Source: Odiellus spinosus (lineage: Eukaryota > Arthropoda > Arachnida > Opiliones > Phalangiidae). Taken from it: a DNA stretch of 64,000 bases. Position 1 is the first letter of the stretch. Each line of letters begins with the position of its first letter. The DNA is taken from contig OY987227.1 of the NCBI GenBank assembly GCA_963920705.1, forward strand, positions 15,045,602 through 15,109,601. The letters are read 5' to 3'. The notes below the pieces were generated by a model. That model ran no database searches. It saw nothing but the letters and a program-made list of their open reading frames with translations, and was not told where the DNA came from. The translations under genes were made by a program, and so were the position numbers. Below are positions 14,501 to 27,050 of this stretch, in pieces.

Positions 14501-17371
14501 TTTCTCGAATACGATTCCAAAAATAAATTAGAATTTCATTTTCCAACTCATATTTTTCACTTAAATTTGAATTTGTTTAATTTCAAACCACCTATGGGAC
14601 TTTAAGTATTAAATCGCGGCGCTTAAATTAGGGAAAAAAAAGCATTACCTAATTGAAACTGGAACCAATTTAAAACCTTACCCAATAAATAATCTAGTTC
14701 TAGGCATTTAAATTAAATCATTTGTATAATCCCCTAGAGATTCTCAATCTTTTATATATAATTTTAATTTTGATAAATTTCTTTGAATTAAACCAAATAT
14801 ATTATCTGAACAGCCTGCGCGCCGTTACGTTTTAAAATCATTCGCCTACATTTTAAAGCCGGGTCTGGTCCCTGTTTGCCTTTTCCTTCCTTTGAAAGTG
14901 TAATATCTCTTAATTATTATTCATATTTAATAAACGCAAAGTGAAAGTTCTCGTTTAGTAAATGGAAAGGGGAGGAGGAAGAGCGAGTAGAAAGACGGGG
15001 GGATCATTCCTCTCACTGCCCCCAACCCTTAAAAGCCCAATGTATGAAAAGGGAGGAGAGGAAAGGAGAAAGCAAGAGATTATTAGAAAATCGAACGTCA
15101 TAGCGTAAACTCTGACGTCAAATATCTCGGTATGGTGTATTCATTCTATACGTCATACAAGTTTAGCGCTAAGCCTAATTGTTCTAGCAAGGGTTAGAGT
15201 TATTACTATTCAACCAAATTAAACCATAAAATGTTAGCGTAAAGGGAAATATGAAAGGAAATTAGATTCGAGAATTTTTTCAGAATTTTTAACACTTTTA
15301 TATTTAAATTAATTTGAAAAAAGTTAATATTAATTCGGTCAATCATATTATTTCAGCCTTTACCAGCGCTTGTAATACCCTAACATTAAAAGAGTTTGAT
15401 GGAAAAAGAAATTAATTTCAACACGAAAAGAGTGTCTAAAATAAATTCAAAAGCTATTCCATTTTTAGCTCCAAGTTTCCCTTTAATCTATTCATAAAAA
15501 TGCTCTTGGAATAAAAACTATTTTTGCCAACTGTTGTAGAGAAAAAACATTGTATTTTTATACGAAGTGTAAGATTCTAATTAAATATTAATTTTATAAA
15601 CTTAAAACTAATTGAAGCAGATAAAAAAATTATCTAAAATGTAATGAAATTTAAGGAAAAAACATGGTTCTCTTCTTAAATTTTGTTATTCTAAGTAAGG
15701 TTGCATTAAGGTATAGGTGTGTATATATTAGAGAATGCAATATGAAACTCAGGAAAACAAAATATATCTAGAATTTTGTAATAACGGCGATATTTGCCTG
15801 AGTAAATTAAATTTCAAAGTTTCGAAAGACCATCTAAATTGAAAAATAAGATTTCAAAAGAATGAGAAAAGGGATTAGTTCACACTAACCATTTAATTTG
15901 CAAATAAATGGTGAACTTTGTACTGCAAATATTGTAAAATTACAACGAATGATATAGGGCATACTGACTACGCGATTATGTAACTTATTACTGAAATACG
16001 TACTCTTCTATACGTAATCACTGTAGTACAGTCAAAGCTATGTACACCGATTACGTGGAGCTAAATGGCCTTAAAGAAATAAAGTTAAAGACTCTTTTCA
16101 AGGATTTCTATGACAATATAGGTAATTGTTTTATTATTTTAAATTGTTTCCCCTTATTGACCTAAATTAAGTATACTAAAATTTCAGTCCGAATATTTGG
16201 TTTTTTCCCCGAGGTTAAGTTTCATCCCTCGAGTACCTAATCACTCTAAAACTATTTAATCCGATTAAAAACAGTTTCTGAATCTTCCACGAAGCATTGA
16301 TTAACCCAATTTAATCCAATTATATAAGAAATTACTCCCTGATCCTTGGAAACTAATTTTCACTTCCCAAAGTTAACAGTAAAAAGTTTTAACACCTAAC
16401 CTATATAACTTTTCAAGTTATTACCGGAAGTGCGAAAATTAACTCTTTAATTCGATTTTAAATTTAAAGTGAGAATGAACTTGAAGTAAACATTAAAAGA
16501 GTGCAGTGTTTTCGCGCTCTATGATAGGTGCAATCAAACCAATCATGGCGCTCTTCGAAACCTATTTGATATAAACATGATTTTAGTATTCCAAATGTAA
16601 AACGTAAATTGTCGTTTCGATATAAAAAGAAAGTCGTAACCAAATCCAAATGAAAATCAAATCAAACTCGCAGATGTTCAATAACAGTTTGCAAAATAGC
16701 TAAATCTAAGTCGGGATAATACAGAATACTAAACTTCCTATAGATAAAGAGTTTTCTTTGCAGACTTCTCTTTATGACACGACTCCTATTTTTGGACGTG
16801 GAATAAATTTAAAAACCTCAAATCGATCTTTGCTTTCTACGCCCACGAGATTTTTCCCAATTTATCCACCCTTCTTTTGAAACTGAAATTCTCTTTGGAC
16901 TTCATTATGCCTAATTTCCAGAAATTGCCTTAATGTCTCGTCTGAAAACTAATATTATATTAAATTGAATTCCACTGAGAGAAAGAGAGAAAAAGGACCC
17001 AAATAATACAGACTGAAAACTCCCCCTCAATTTCTAAAGTTGAGCTCCGAGACTAAAGACTTGGGAATTCTAAAAATTGGCAAAAGGATATAAAAATAGT
17101 TATTATAAACGAGTTTTTTCGCTTTGAAACTTAACGGTTCGGAAAAAATATATATGAAACTTTAAAATCGATGGTTTTTTTTTGATATATTGGACCAAGT
17201 AACGTCATAAGTTAAGACAAAACTTTAGGGTCACGTCTCAGAGAAAATATATTTCACACTATGGTATAGCAACTAATAAATATAAATAAATTAGTTTAAA
17301 GAATTTGATCATAAATAACATAACATTGGAAAGAATATTAAGGGTTTAAACTTGGGCTATTAAAGGGCATT

Positions 17372-17479
17372 GATGGGCGTGCTTCACGGAGTATAGTACA
17401 GTGGAAGGCTGGCGAAGCACTTCGCGTGAAGCGCTTCACAAGCCTTCCACTGTACTAAACTCCGTGAAGCACGCCCATC
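17372..17479. repeat. Compact foldback hairpin, 39-bp arms
   Basis: The left arm 17,372-17,410 (GATGGGCGTGCTTCACGGAG...) pairs with the right arm 17,441-17,479 with one mismatch. The 30-nt centre itself contains the 14-nt perfect palindrome GTGAAGCGCTTCAC at 17,426-17,439. The sequences just outside both arms share TTAAAGGG (17,360-17,367 and about 17,484-17,491), which may be a coincidence or a displaced target duplication. The arms are GC-rich compared with the surrounding AT-rich intron. Confidence 0.85.
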
Positions 17480-18472
17480 TATGTTAAAGGGAGACTTGGA
17501 GCTAAAAAATGGAACCATGCCAAAAACGTAATCGAGAATTTTTTCACAATTATTGGACACGTTTTTGGTGTTTAAATTATGAAGTTTGGTTAATTTTGAA
17601 CGCAAGTAAATTCGGGCCAATAATATTTATTTCCGCCTTCAACAGCGCTTGTAATGTCTTAATATTAAGAAAATAGGACGGCGTTTAATCCAACGCACGT
17701 GTTACTACTTTTGCCCGCACTGTATTTGCCGTTAGAGGACGCTTACGAACGTCAGGTTTTGCTATTCACCTTTATCTATTAAAATGGGGGTCATTATTTA
17801 ATATTATATTATTGTTATTATTAATATTACATTAGGAAAATTAAAGCCTAGACTTAACAAGGCTCCAAGAAGAGTTATTTGAAATCTTATTTACCAGTAA
17901 AATTCAAAACCATTTTTGAAACTTTACCTTCAAAAACAACGAAATATTTCGCGATAGCGACAGAGAATATTTTTTTAAAAAATAAACGCGTGCGAAGAAA
18001 ATTGGTATGGTATCTATTCCTCGGTATAAAATAAACGTACACCTTTCATCAATAGAGCAAAAGGAGCGTTTAAAAAAAATCTACTTAGATAAAAAATTGA
18101 GCCCACCCGTTAGACATAGAGTTTTCACCACATAAATCAAAATGATGGCTACCGAAAACGTTATAGGCCTAAAGCCTAAAGCAGAAATGAAAGGCGCGAA
18201 GACCATATTTATTCAACTCTTTCGTAAGGTATATATATAATATATAAAGAGCTAGAGCCTTAAGTCAAAACAAGATTGATTGCATTTTTGAGGAAAGTTA
18301 CATTTTATAACCTTCCCTATAGAGCTGCCTCTCTAGAGAATGAAAACGCGTAAGCCCGTAATCGCGAATGCATGCGTGAGAGATGAAAAGTTCAAAGGCG
18401 AAGTGAAATGTTATTCATAATTCCTGGTATATTTTATAAACCCGCATGCGCTATGAATAATTATATCAAATT

Positions 18473-19385
18473 AGGCTTAACATATCGACAAAATCTACCA
18501 ACTAGGCTTAACATATCGACAAAATCTACCAACTAATCTTAACAAAGCAACAAAATCGTCAAGCTAGGCTTAACAAAGCAACAAAATCGTCAAGCTAGGC
18601 TTAACAAAGCAACAAAATCGTCAAGCTAGGCTTAACAAAGCAACAAAATCGTCAAGCTAGGCTTAACAAAGCAACAAAATCGTCAAGCTAGGCTTAACAA
18701 AGCAACAAAATCGTCAAGCTAGGCTTAACAAAGCAACAAAATCGTCAAGCTAGGCTTAACAAATCAATAAAAATCGTCAAGCTAGGCTTAACAAATCAAT
18801 AAAAATCGTCAAGCTAGGCTTAACAAATCAATAAAAATCGTCAAGCTAGGCTTAACAAATCAATAAAAATCGTCAAGCTAGGCTTAACAAATCAATAAAA
18901 TCGTCAAGCTAGGCTTAACAAATCAATAAAATCGTCAAGCTAGGCTTAACAAATCAATAAAATCGTCAAGCTAGGCTTAACAAATCAATAAAATCGTCAA
19001 GCTAGGCTTAACAAATCAATAAAATCGTCAAGCTAGGCTTAACAAATCAATAAAATCGTCAAGCTAGGCTTAACAAATCAATAAAATCGTCAAGCTAGGC
19101 TTAACAAATCAATAAAATCGTCAAGCTAGGCTTAACAAATCAATAAAATCGTCAAGCTAGGCTTAACAAATCAATAAAATCGTCAAGCTAGGCTTAACAA
19201 ATCAATAAAATCGTCAAGCTAGGCTTAACAAATCAATAAAATCGTCAAGCTAGGCTTAACAAATCAATAAAATCGTCAAGCTAGGCTTAACAAATCAATA
19301 AAATCGTCAAGCTAGGCTTAACAAATCAATAAAATCTACAATGTTTAACAAATTACGGAAATCTTCAATCTAGGCTTAAAAATCA
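18473..19385. repeat. Minisatellite, 31-bp unit (~28 copies, ordered variant blocks)
   Basis: Tandem array of a unit built as AGGCTTAACAAATCAATAAA plus ATCGTCAAGCT. Variants are in ordered blocks: first two divergent copies (AACATATCGACAAAATCTACC), then about seven copies with AAAGCAAC, then four 32-bp copies with an extra A (AATAAAAATCG), then about fourteen near-identical 31-bp copies, and finally decayed copies near 19,335-19,385. The block order implies successive local amplifications. No continuous reading frame is evident. Confidence 0.95.
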
Positions 19386-19840
19386 ATAGAATTTACATAT
19401 TTGTACATATTTGTACATAACATATATATATAATATATATCACGATTGAATATTTTAAAGCATAAATAAGAAAATAAAATTTAATCGTAACACTCCCCCT
19501 TCAAAAAATACCCAATGTAATGGTCAAAGCATAAAATTACGAATTCTATGAACGCGGCCCCTTAGAGATTTAAACTTGTCCGGAGTTTCAAGCTTCGAGG
19601 AAAATTTGAAATATCAAAAACGAAAGGGGTAAAATTCTCTTTTGAGAACAAGGTCAATATTTACCTATAGTCTTGAAGTGCTATGAACGAATATTCCAAA
19701 AACGCACGGACTATCTAGATATATCCCCGCGTCTGAAACCTCACTCTACATTAAATTTAAACAGCTAGAGAAGAGCGGGTCTTCGAGTGACAGAGTAGAA
19801 AAGGAGAGAGAATTTTTTCACCAACACGATGATAATTTTC

Positions 19841-20060
19841 TCGTCACACCGATCGCCTCCCCCCTCGAAACTACCGAAATCGGTTCGCGTCGCGGGGTAC
19901 CAAAAAATGAATTTCTACGACAAGGGGATGATGAAAAAATAAGGGAAATTATGCAAATATTTGCGACGGGCATTATCCGGTAGCTGAAACCTACCCACGC
20001 TTCGGAGTTTGCATCAAAAACACATTTTTTCGATCTTAAGGTATAGTTAAGGTTCAACTT
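19841..20060 (+). pseudogene. Decayed LTR-retroelement polymerase fragment (possible Ty3/gypsy)
   Basis: One plus-strand frame reads through residues resembling the N-terminal edge of a Ty3/gypsy-type reverse transcriptase: an R-x-VP-K-x-E motif, then an I-R-E-I-M stretch, ATGIIR, and a short AS-x-F spacing where active copies have the ASP-VLV-KKDG block. Two in-frame stops (about 19,981 and 20,044) and loss of the following motifs show it is dead. No LTRs, protease or integrase were seen beside it. The similarity is short and from memory of the family pattern, so this is tentative. Confidence 0.38.
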
Positions 20061-23000
20061 GTTCAGAATGGGTTGTGGAGAAAACTTGAAACTTTAGCGT
20101 GGACAAAATGACTGGGAAGCTATAACAGGAAACTCAAAAAGAGAGAGAGAGAGAAAGAGGAGAAAATTTACATTTTTCACTTCATTGAAGATTTTGTATA
20201 AAACATATTTTAAGAATAGTCTCAAGTTTTTTTTTTTTTTTAATAATTTTGGTGAAAACTTTTGGGTGAAATTTAGAACTATTTCGGGATTTAAGAAGGT
20301 GAGTATTGAGTAAAAGGAAACGCACGTGTCTTACCCGCCAACAACCTTTATAATCGTTTTTGGAGGGAAATATATTTCCGAATGATTTGTCTGAGTAAAA
20401 ATAACGAAATATGTTTTTAAAGCTTGGCTTCTTCAGGATTATGTACATACGTAAGAGTTTATTCTACTACAAGATCACCGAGATCATACAACAATAGGTA
20501 TTGCCCAAATAAAATAGACTACAAAAATTAATTCACCGACAAAATAATATGTTTCTCGAATTATTTTATGGTAGACGACAAACGTCACACCAATGAATCC
20601 CCAGTGCCACTTAACCCTAACTTCAACTGTTGGGGATTATGGGAAACTTTTTAGAAATTAACTCAAAGTTTAATTGGAATATTCATTAACCTCTTAATTA
20701 TGGCATTGAATATTACTAATTGCACCAAAAAAAAACGGAGTTTTCTAAGAAGTAAACAGACTAAAATACGTGTTTAAACTTTGGCACATGTTCAATAAAC
20801 TTTGGGACTTACCAAGTTAACAGGACGGTACTCTCGAGGAATTAAACTAAACACTTATCTAAATCAAGACATGGGTTTAACTTTTGTAAAACGAAACTAA
20901 AAATACTATATATATGTATATATTTCGAAACCAGGCCTTGACTTCCAAACAATGCAAGAAATCTAACGTATTATCAAGCAAAACTAGACAACGAAAGCTG
21001 CGAGACTTGGCTCAGCACTAACAATCCTAGAATTTTATAAAAAAATAAAAGCGAACCTTGACATTTGAAATATTTGGCAAAAAAGCATAACGAGGGTTTT
21101 AGTGGGTGAAACCTACTAGACAAAGCGACGAAGCTTTATCATTAACAAAGCAAATTGGGTAAACTATCTAAAAAAAAGTTAAGACCTATTTTTAACATAA
21201 GCATCAGCTAACCTATTTCAGAGCAGCTCGCCCACACTTAAAAAATAAAACATCAACCACAGGTTTAGAAGATTTATTTTACGTTCTATTTAGGCCGAAA
21301 ATTATGCTAAATTAAGTCTAATGTATTCTTAAACAAACAAAAACTGATAATGAATTGCACTGTGATTAGAAAACGTTTTTTGTTTGTTTTTTTGCATATT
21401 TAGTCGAAAACATTATTTTTGGTCGACCCAAAAATTTCTGACCTCCTATCTGACTTATTTTTTAAATCCTCGACTTATCCCAGACCTTTTGCCCCCATTT
21501 TCGAAATGAATTTTAAATTAATCTAACCATGCTTTCGGGGCGATTAAGTACAGCAAGAACCGGAAATGGAACATACCCAGTTTGACTGGCGGCCAGGATT
21601 CCTTCAGCCTTCTAGTCTGTTACTCGGGTTGGGACAAGTGTAAAAGCTTCAAAAATATCACATTATACTTCAGCGCCAATACGATTAATTTAACACCTGA
21701 TTATGTCAATCGAGCGGCAGTGAAAATGGGCTATGTTCACGATATGGTGACGTTAGTCGTTAGCTGCGCCGTTTTGTAGCTGGTGTAATGTAGCGGGGAT
21801 ATTTTCAAAGTTTGTCCTGCCTCAACCCGAAAATACGGACGATGGTCCTTACTGTATATTGTCCATATGGTTAAGCATATCAGAAGAAAGTTTTAACAGG
21901 GCCAAATTAGAGAAATTGAAACAATTACGCAACTAGCCCTTCGAAACTATATAGCCAAAAAACTGATATTGCCCTAAAAATCGTAATAATCAAAAGAGAT
22001 TTTATATTTCTTATCCAGGAGAAGGGTGTGGAAAGGGGACGGATGCTGGCCACTAGATTACCATAAAGGCGGCGTAATTCTCAAACTAATAGCCCGAATA
22101 ATGTAATTCCGGGCGACGTGAATACAATAGAGGTGAACTGCGAGGGGAACCGTATAAGGAAACAATATATAGCGATGCGTTCAAATTATTCGAGGCAATG
22201 TTTATATAGCTGAAAGGATGCTCGATTCCCTAAGCTCAAACATACCCGTCTTTTCCAATTCCCCAAATATCGCTTCATTGCATCAAATTCATCTAACACG
22301 CGATCTCAAAATCGATTAATTGTCTTTTGGCCGCGCGAGCGATGCCTCAAAACCAAAAGCGTAATTTAGCGACCCAAATGACTTTCCTCCGAAGCTAAAG
22401 TGGTCTTCGCGTATAGTTAAATATGTGGGCAAGTACTTGTAAGGAAAGCATTGTATATTAGGGAGGACAAAGCCTACATCTTAACGAGAAACCGATCTCA
22501 TTACTCGGAGATTCACCTCCTAAAACTTCGCGGAATTCTAGCGTCCATTATATATCATCTATGGGGTCACATTTGTCAGAAGGTATTTATGGTCTACGCG
22601 CTGGATAATTTGGATTGTGGAATTCCAGACTCGTAACTTTGGGCCTACACTAGGAGTAATAAAAATTACTGAATCAAGTTCCTAAATCATCTTTTCGTGT
22701 ATCGAAACATTGGTCACTTGTAAGTAGGTACTATTAATCGAGAGTAAAACTTGAAAACATCGTCTGCTAAAAGAGATTCTGCTCGAAGTCGTCTGCTTAC
22801 GGATTTCATCTGTTCTATTGATATCTTGATGCGAGAAAGAACAGACTTGAGAGTTGGTGTTAAATATTAGCTAACATACAACAATAAGAGACCAATAGAA
22901 GTACAGAAGACATAAGCAGACGTTCATCAACCAACACGAACGAATCATATTTCACTAATTGCTTGAATTAATTGAAGATATTTTGTAGTGTCAAATTTTC

Positions 23001-26000
23001 GCATTGAACTAAGATTTAATCGGATAACCATTAAAATAAAACTTTTAAATAATAATCTGGATTAAAATATATACATCTTAACGGCTACTGATATCTGATA
23101 TCCGAAAATAACATTTTTGTTTTATTTTTATTAGCAATTGAATATGTTTTAATCGAGTCGGTTCATATATTGAGTTTTTCTATCTGATCAACAATAACTA
23201 CACAAGAAATCACCTAGGAGTTTCCACTTATTAGACGCCCATACAATTTATATCTTATTCCAAGGCTTATCTTTTTCTAAAGAGACCTATAATAGGTCAG
23301 CTCACCAGGGAAATAACTATCAAAACTCCCGCGATAAATCTAAAGCCAGCGAGAAACCAATCAGTATTTAAACAAAAAGCATGGAGGAAATAAACTGCAT
23401 TTGTATACAGGAGGAGAAGAGGAGGAGTATCATATATATCAACCGTGTTTGCTTTAGAGTCCTTTTAACAAGTCTTTCACCGTTAAACCTCCCTCGGTGT
23501 CAAGTATATCCTAAATCCCCGCATGGATTTCCCCCAACACTATATTTAAGCAGTTGGTCAGTCAGAAGTCAGGCAAGGAGGGGTTGATGATGCGAACCGT
23601 TTTACCTAAATAGGGTGCAGTATTGATAAAAATCTCTGGATTTTCCCGCTATATATATATACGCTCTTCCCTCAATCTAAATAAAGAGTGTCGGATTGGA
23701 CTAACATATCACCCCTTTAACTCTATACAAAAGAGATAGGTTTTTTTTCGCTAAGCCTCGGTTCGTTTCCGTTCTTCAGGGCATAAAAATTTGCGGTGCC
23801 AAAAGGGAGAATAGAGGAGGAAGAGGACCCAGGAAGAGATCTGTATTGGAAAGGACGAACTCAAATCCCCGAAGCTAAAGAGCCTTAGAGAGAAAAGGAG
23901 AGGGGGTGGGATATTGAAGCCCAACATATACAGGGTGTTACTGTTAAAATGTAATAAAAATGTTGACCAACAGTATTTACACGTAGCGTTAGTTCATTTA
24001 AATGATGACCATATTAATTAACTCAATTATATACAGCTGTTCTTAATTAGTACCGTGGAAAATATTCATATCGCAGTTACTAACTTGTAAAATTTTGTAA
24101 CATGAAAGATTTGCCGCGTGGGAGCTTAAATGCAATGTTACATTTGTTTTTACGGCGAATTATTTCACAACTAGACTATATTCAGGATGGTCCACCCGCG
24201 CTCTACCTTGTCCTTGATTTGAAACATTATAATTACTCCCAAAGATTACTGCCTAAATCAATTAATCTATTGCACTAACTTCAAAGTTATTGATTTGACT
24301 ATTCTGGATTAAGACGGAGCCAAGGGGAAGTATAAACAGCCCTACTTTTGTTATAGTTCACGTTTCTACCTTGGTAAATTCTATGTTCAACGTAAAGACT
24401 AAGATAAACTTGCTTTAAAATCAAATGTAGTTCAAGCAAATATATAAAAAGAATTCTTTAAATATATGATAAAATCAATGCATGCATCCATCAAGGGGCT
24501 GATTACTGTAGTTTTGACTGTACTAAAGTGATTACGTAACTGACTAAGTATTTAGCATTACTAAATGATACCTAAGCACTTAAGTAATCGCGAAATCAGT
24601 GAACAGATTTTAGGAAAGAAGTTAACCGCAAGTGATAACATTGCGAGGTCATCCCTGAAAGCTACGTGCGTTAATACACCCTGTATCTGGAGGAGCCTTG
24701 TCATCCCCCTCTCCTCCTTCATAAATTGTCGCCAGAGCCGAGGAACTTCCGGGTCGAGATATTGATTTGCGCGAGCGGTGGAGTTGTAAACCCCTCCCTT
24801 CCTTCTCCCATCAGATTATTCCGTTCGAGATGAGTTGGTAAAACTAGATAAATCCTAGGCGGATTGATACGCGATGTTAAATTTCATAGAGAAGAAGTAG
24901 TTGTTTCCAATTCCACTCGAACACGCAGTATAACCCTTATCCCGAAGGCTTCTGTATATATCATTGGGTGCATGCTAGGCTGAGCAGAGAGCGGTACTCT
25001 TGCCAATTCACGTCCAATATTCTAGGCAGCTCTCCTTCCTCCCTCCTCCTTTATACAATAGCGTACAGAGGAGAGAACACACAGTTTTGGGAGAGAGAAA
25101 AAGCCCGAAAGAGAGAGCCTTTACATAAGAAATGTTTATAAGTTATATTATAACTAGATATATGACTTCAAAGGGAGCATGGAGTGAAGGAACAAGTTTA
25201 CTATAAATATATAAGTCTAAAATTATCAGTAAAAACCAGGAAGTCGTGTATAAATATGAGAGTGATACTTGAAAGCAGAAGCCGATGAAACCCTCCTTTG
25301 AAGTATATTACTCCCGGGTCTTGTCTACCCCTCTCTGTATGGGTTAGTTTCAAAAAGCGCGATTCATACGCCTCCTAACGGTAGATATTTTCGGAGCGGG
25401 AGTTCGTCGAGCGAATATCTGTAGCAGCCTTGGAGTTCGTCAAAAAAACGTCGTCGTTTGTGGAGAGAGAGAATTTCCAATTTTCCGTAGACAGGGGGCA
25501 TGAAGTAGGACCCCTCCGATCTCATAAAATCGTGAATTTTACCCATGCAGAGAGGCGCGCTATATGGTACATTAGAGTAGTAGATTTCAAAGTAGGGTTT
25601 CATCGGCTTCTGTTGAAAGGCTTTTGTTATTTTCCTTAGGCGAAACCGCAGTCGTAGCCAGGGCAATTAAATATGTTACGGAACATTCTTATGTTTTAAA
25701 ATTACGATCTCAAAGATCCTCTTTTAGGCTTAATATTGAATGCAGCGAAAAAATTTAAAATAATAATAAAGACAGGCAAATTTAAAAGGTAATACGTGCA
25801 TATGCCAAGTGTTCATGTTTCCTTTAAGCAACGATTCACCGAGATAAATGCTTATATAGACAGAATTCTTTTATTTTACCTTCTCAAAAAAATAATGCAG
25901 ACGTTTTATAAACCCTGAAATATCTTTCAATTCTTTTCTTGAAATAAAATAGGCCTAAAAAAGAAAGATGATAAGAGATGAGCGTGGGTTCTTTTTCAAC

Positions 26001-26396
26001 CTCGTTCTCTTCCCTTTCTCTCTCCATCACAAGTTCAATTCCTTATCAGAGAAATAAACCTGACTTTCCGTGAAATAGATATGAAGATACTTTTATGATA
26101 TTTTGCTTTTTCGTGCGTAACTTACTCTGTTGAGGAAAAGGGTTATCTTTTTTAAGGTTCTATATAACTCTTGTTGATATAGCTTTAATCTGGTGGAAAG
26201 ATTTCCAAATTCGTAAAGATTGCTTAAAGTATAAATTGGATGATGAAAGAATTTGTTATTGTATAAATAGGACTAACCATTAAAAAGATATATTTTTAAT
26301 AAAACATCGATGCAATATATAAGCTATTGAAAGGAATCCAATTAGACCGAAAGTTCGACTGAACTTTTTCAATTGAAATCCCGGACTTTTCCAGGT

Positions 26397-27050
26397 TATA
26401 ACGAAACAATGCCTCCATTATTTTTAGTTTTAACGAAACAATTCCTTCGTTATTTTTAGTTTTAACGAAACAATTCCTTCGTTATTTTTAGTTTTAACGA
26501 AACAATTCCTTCGTTATTTTTAGTTTTAACGAAACAATTCCTTCGTTATTTTTAGTTTTAACGAAACAATTCCTTCGTTATTTTTAGTTTTAACGAAACA
26601 ATTCCTTCGTTATTTTTAGTTTTAACGAAACAATTCCTTCGTTATTTTTAGTTTTAACGAAACAATTCCTTCGTTATTTTTAGTTTTAACGAAACAATTC
26701 CTTCGTTATTTTTAGTTTTAACGAAACAATTCCTTCGTTATTTTTAGTTTTAACGAAACAATTCCTTCGTTATTTTTAGTTTTAACGAAACAATTCCTTC
26801 GTTATTTTTAGTTTTAACGAAACAATTCCTTCGTTATTTTTAGTTTTAAAGAAACAATTCCTTCGTTATTTTTAGTTTTAACGAAACAATTCCTTCGTTA
26901 TTTTTAGTTTTAACGAAACAATTCCTTCGTTATTTTTAGTTTTAACGAAATAATTCCTTCATTATTTTAGTTTTAACGAAATAATTCCTTCATTATTTCA
27001 GTTTTAACGAAATAATTCCTTCATTATTTTAGTTTTGACGAAACAATTCA
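26397..27050. repeat. Minisatellite, 32-bp unit (~20 copies), each unit self-complementary
   Basis: Tandem array of the unit TTTTAACGAAACAATTCCTT + CGTTATTTTTAG. Each unit carries AACGAA...TTCGTT, so every copy can form a 6-bp stem around an 8-nt loop. The centre is almost perfectly homogeneous. Copy 1 is divergent (GCCTCCATTA), and the last three or four copies have TAATT and CATTATTTTAG or CATTATTTCAG changes, the usual edge decay. Confidence 0.96.

Noticed and set aside
25364..25666. Overlapping 100- and 69-codon ORFs on opposite strands
   Set aside because: They have no recognisable family. Mutual overlap in a GC-richer patch suggests chance opening of both frames.
18473..27050. CRISPR-like reading of the 31/32-bp arrays
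   Set aside because: The whole unit repeats with no unique spacers, and the context is a eukaryotic intron. These are minisatellites.
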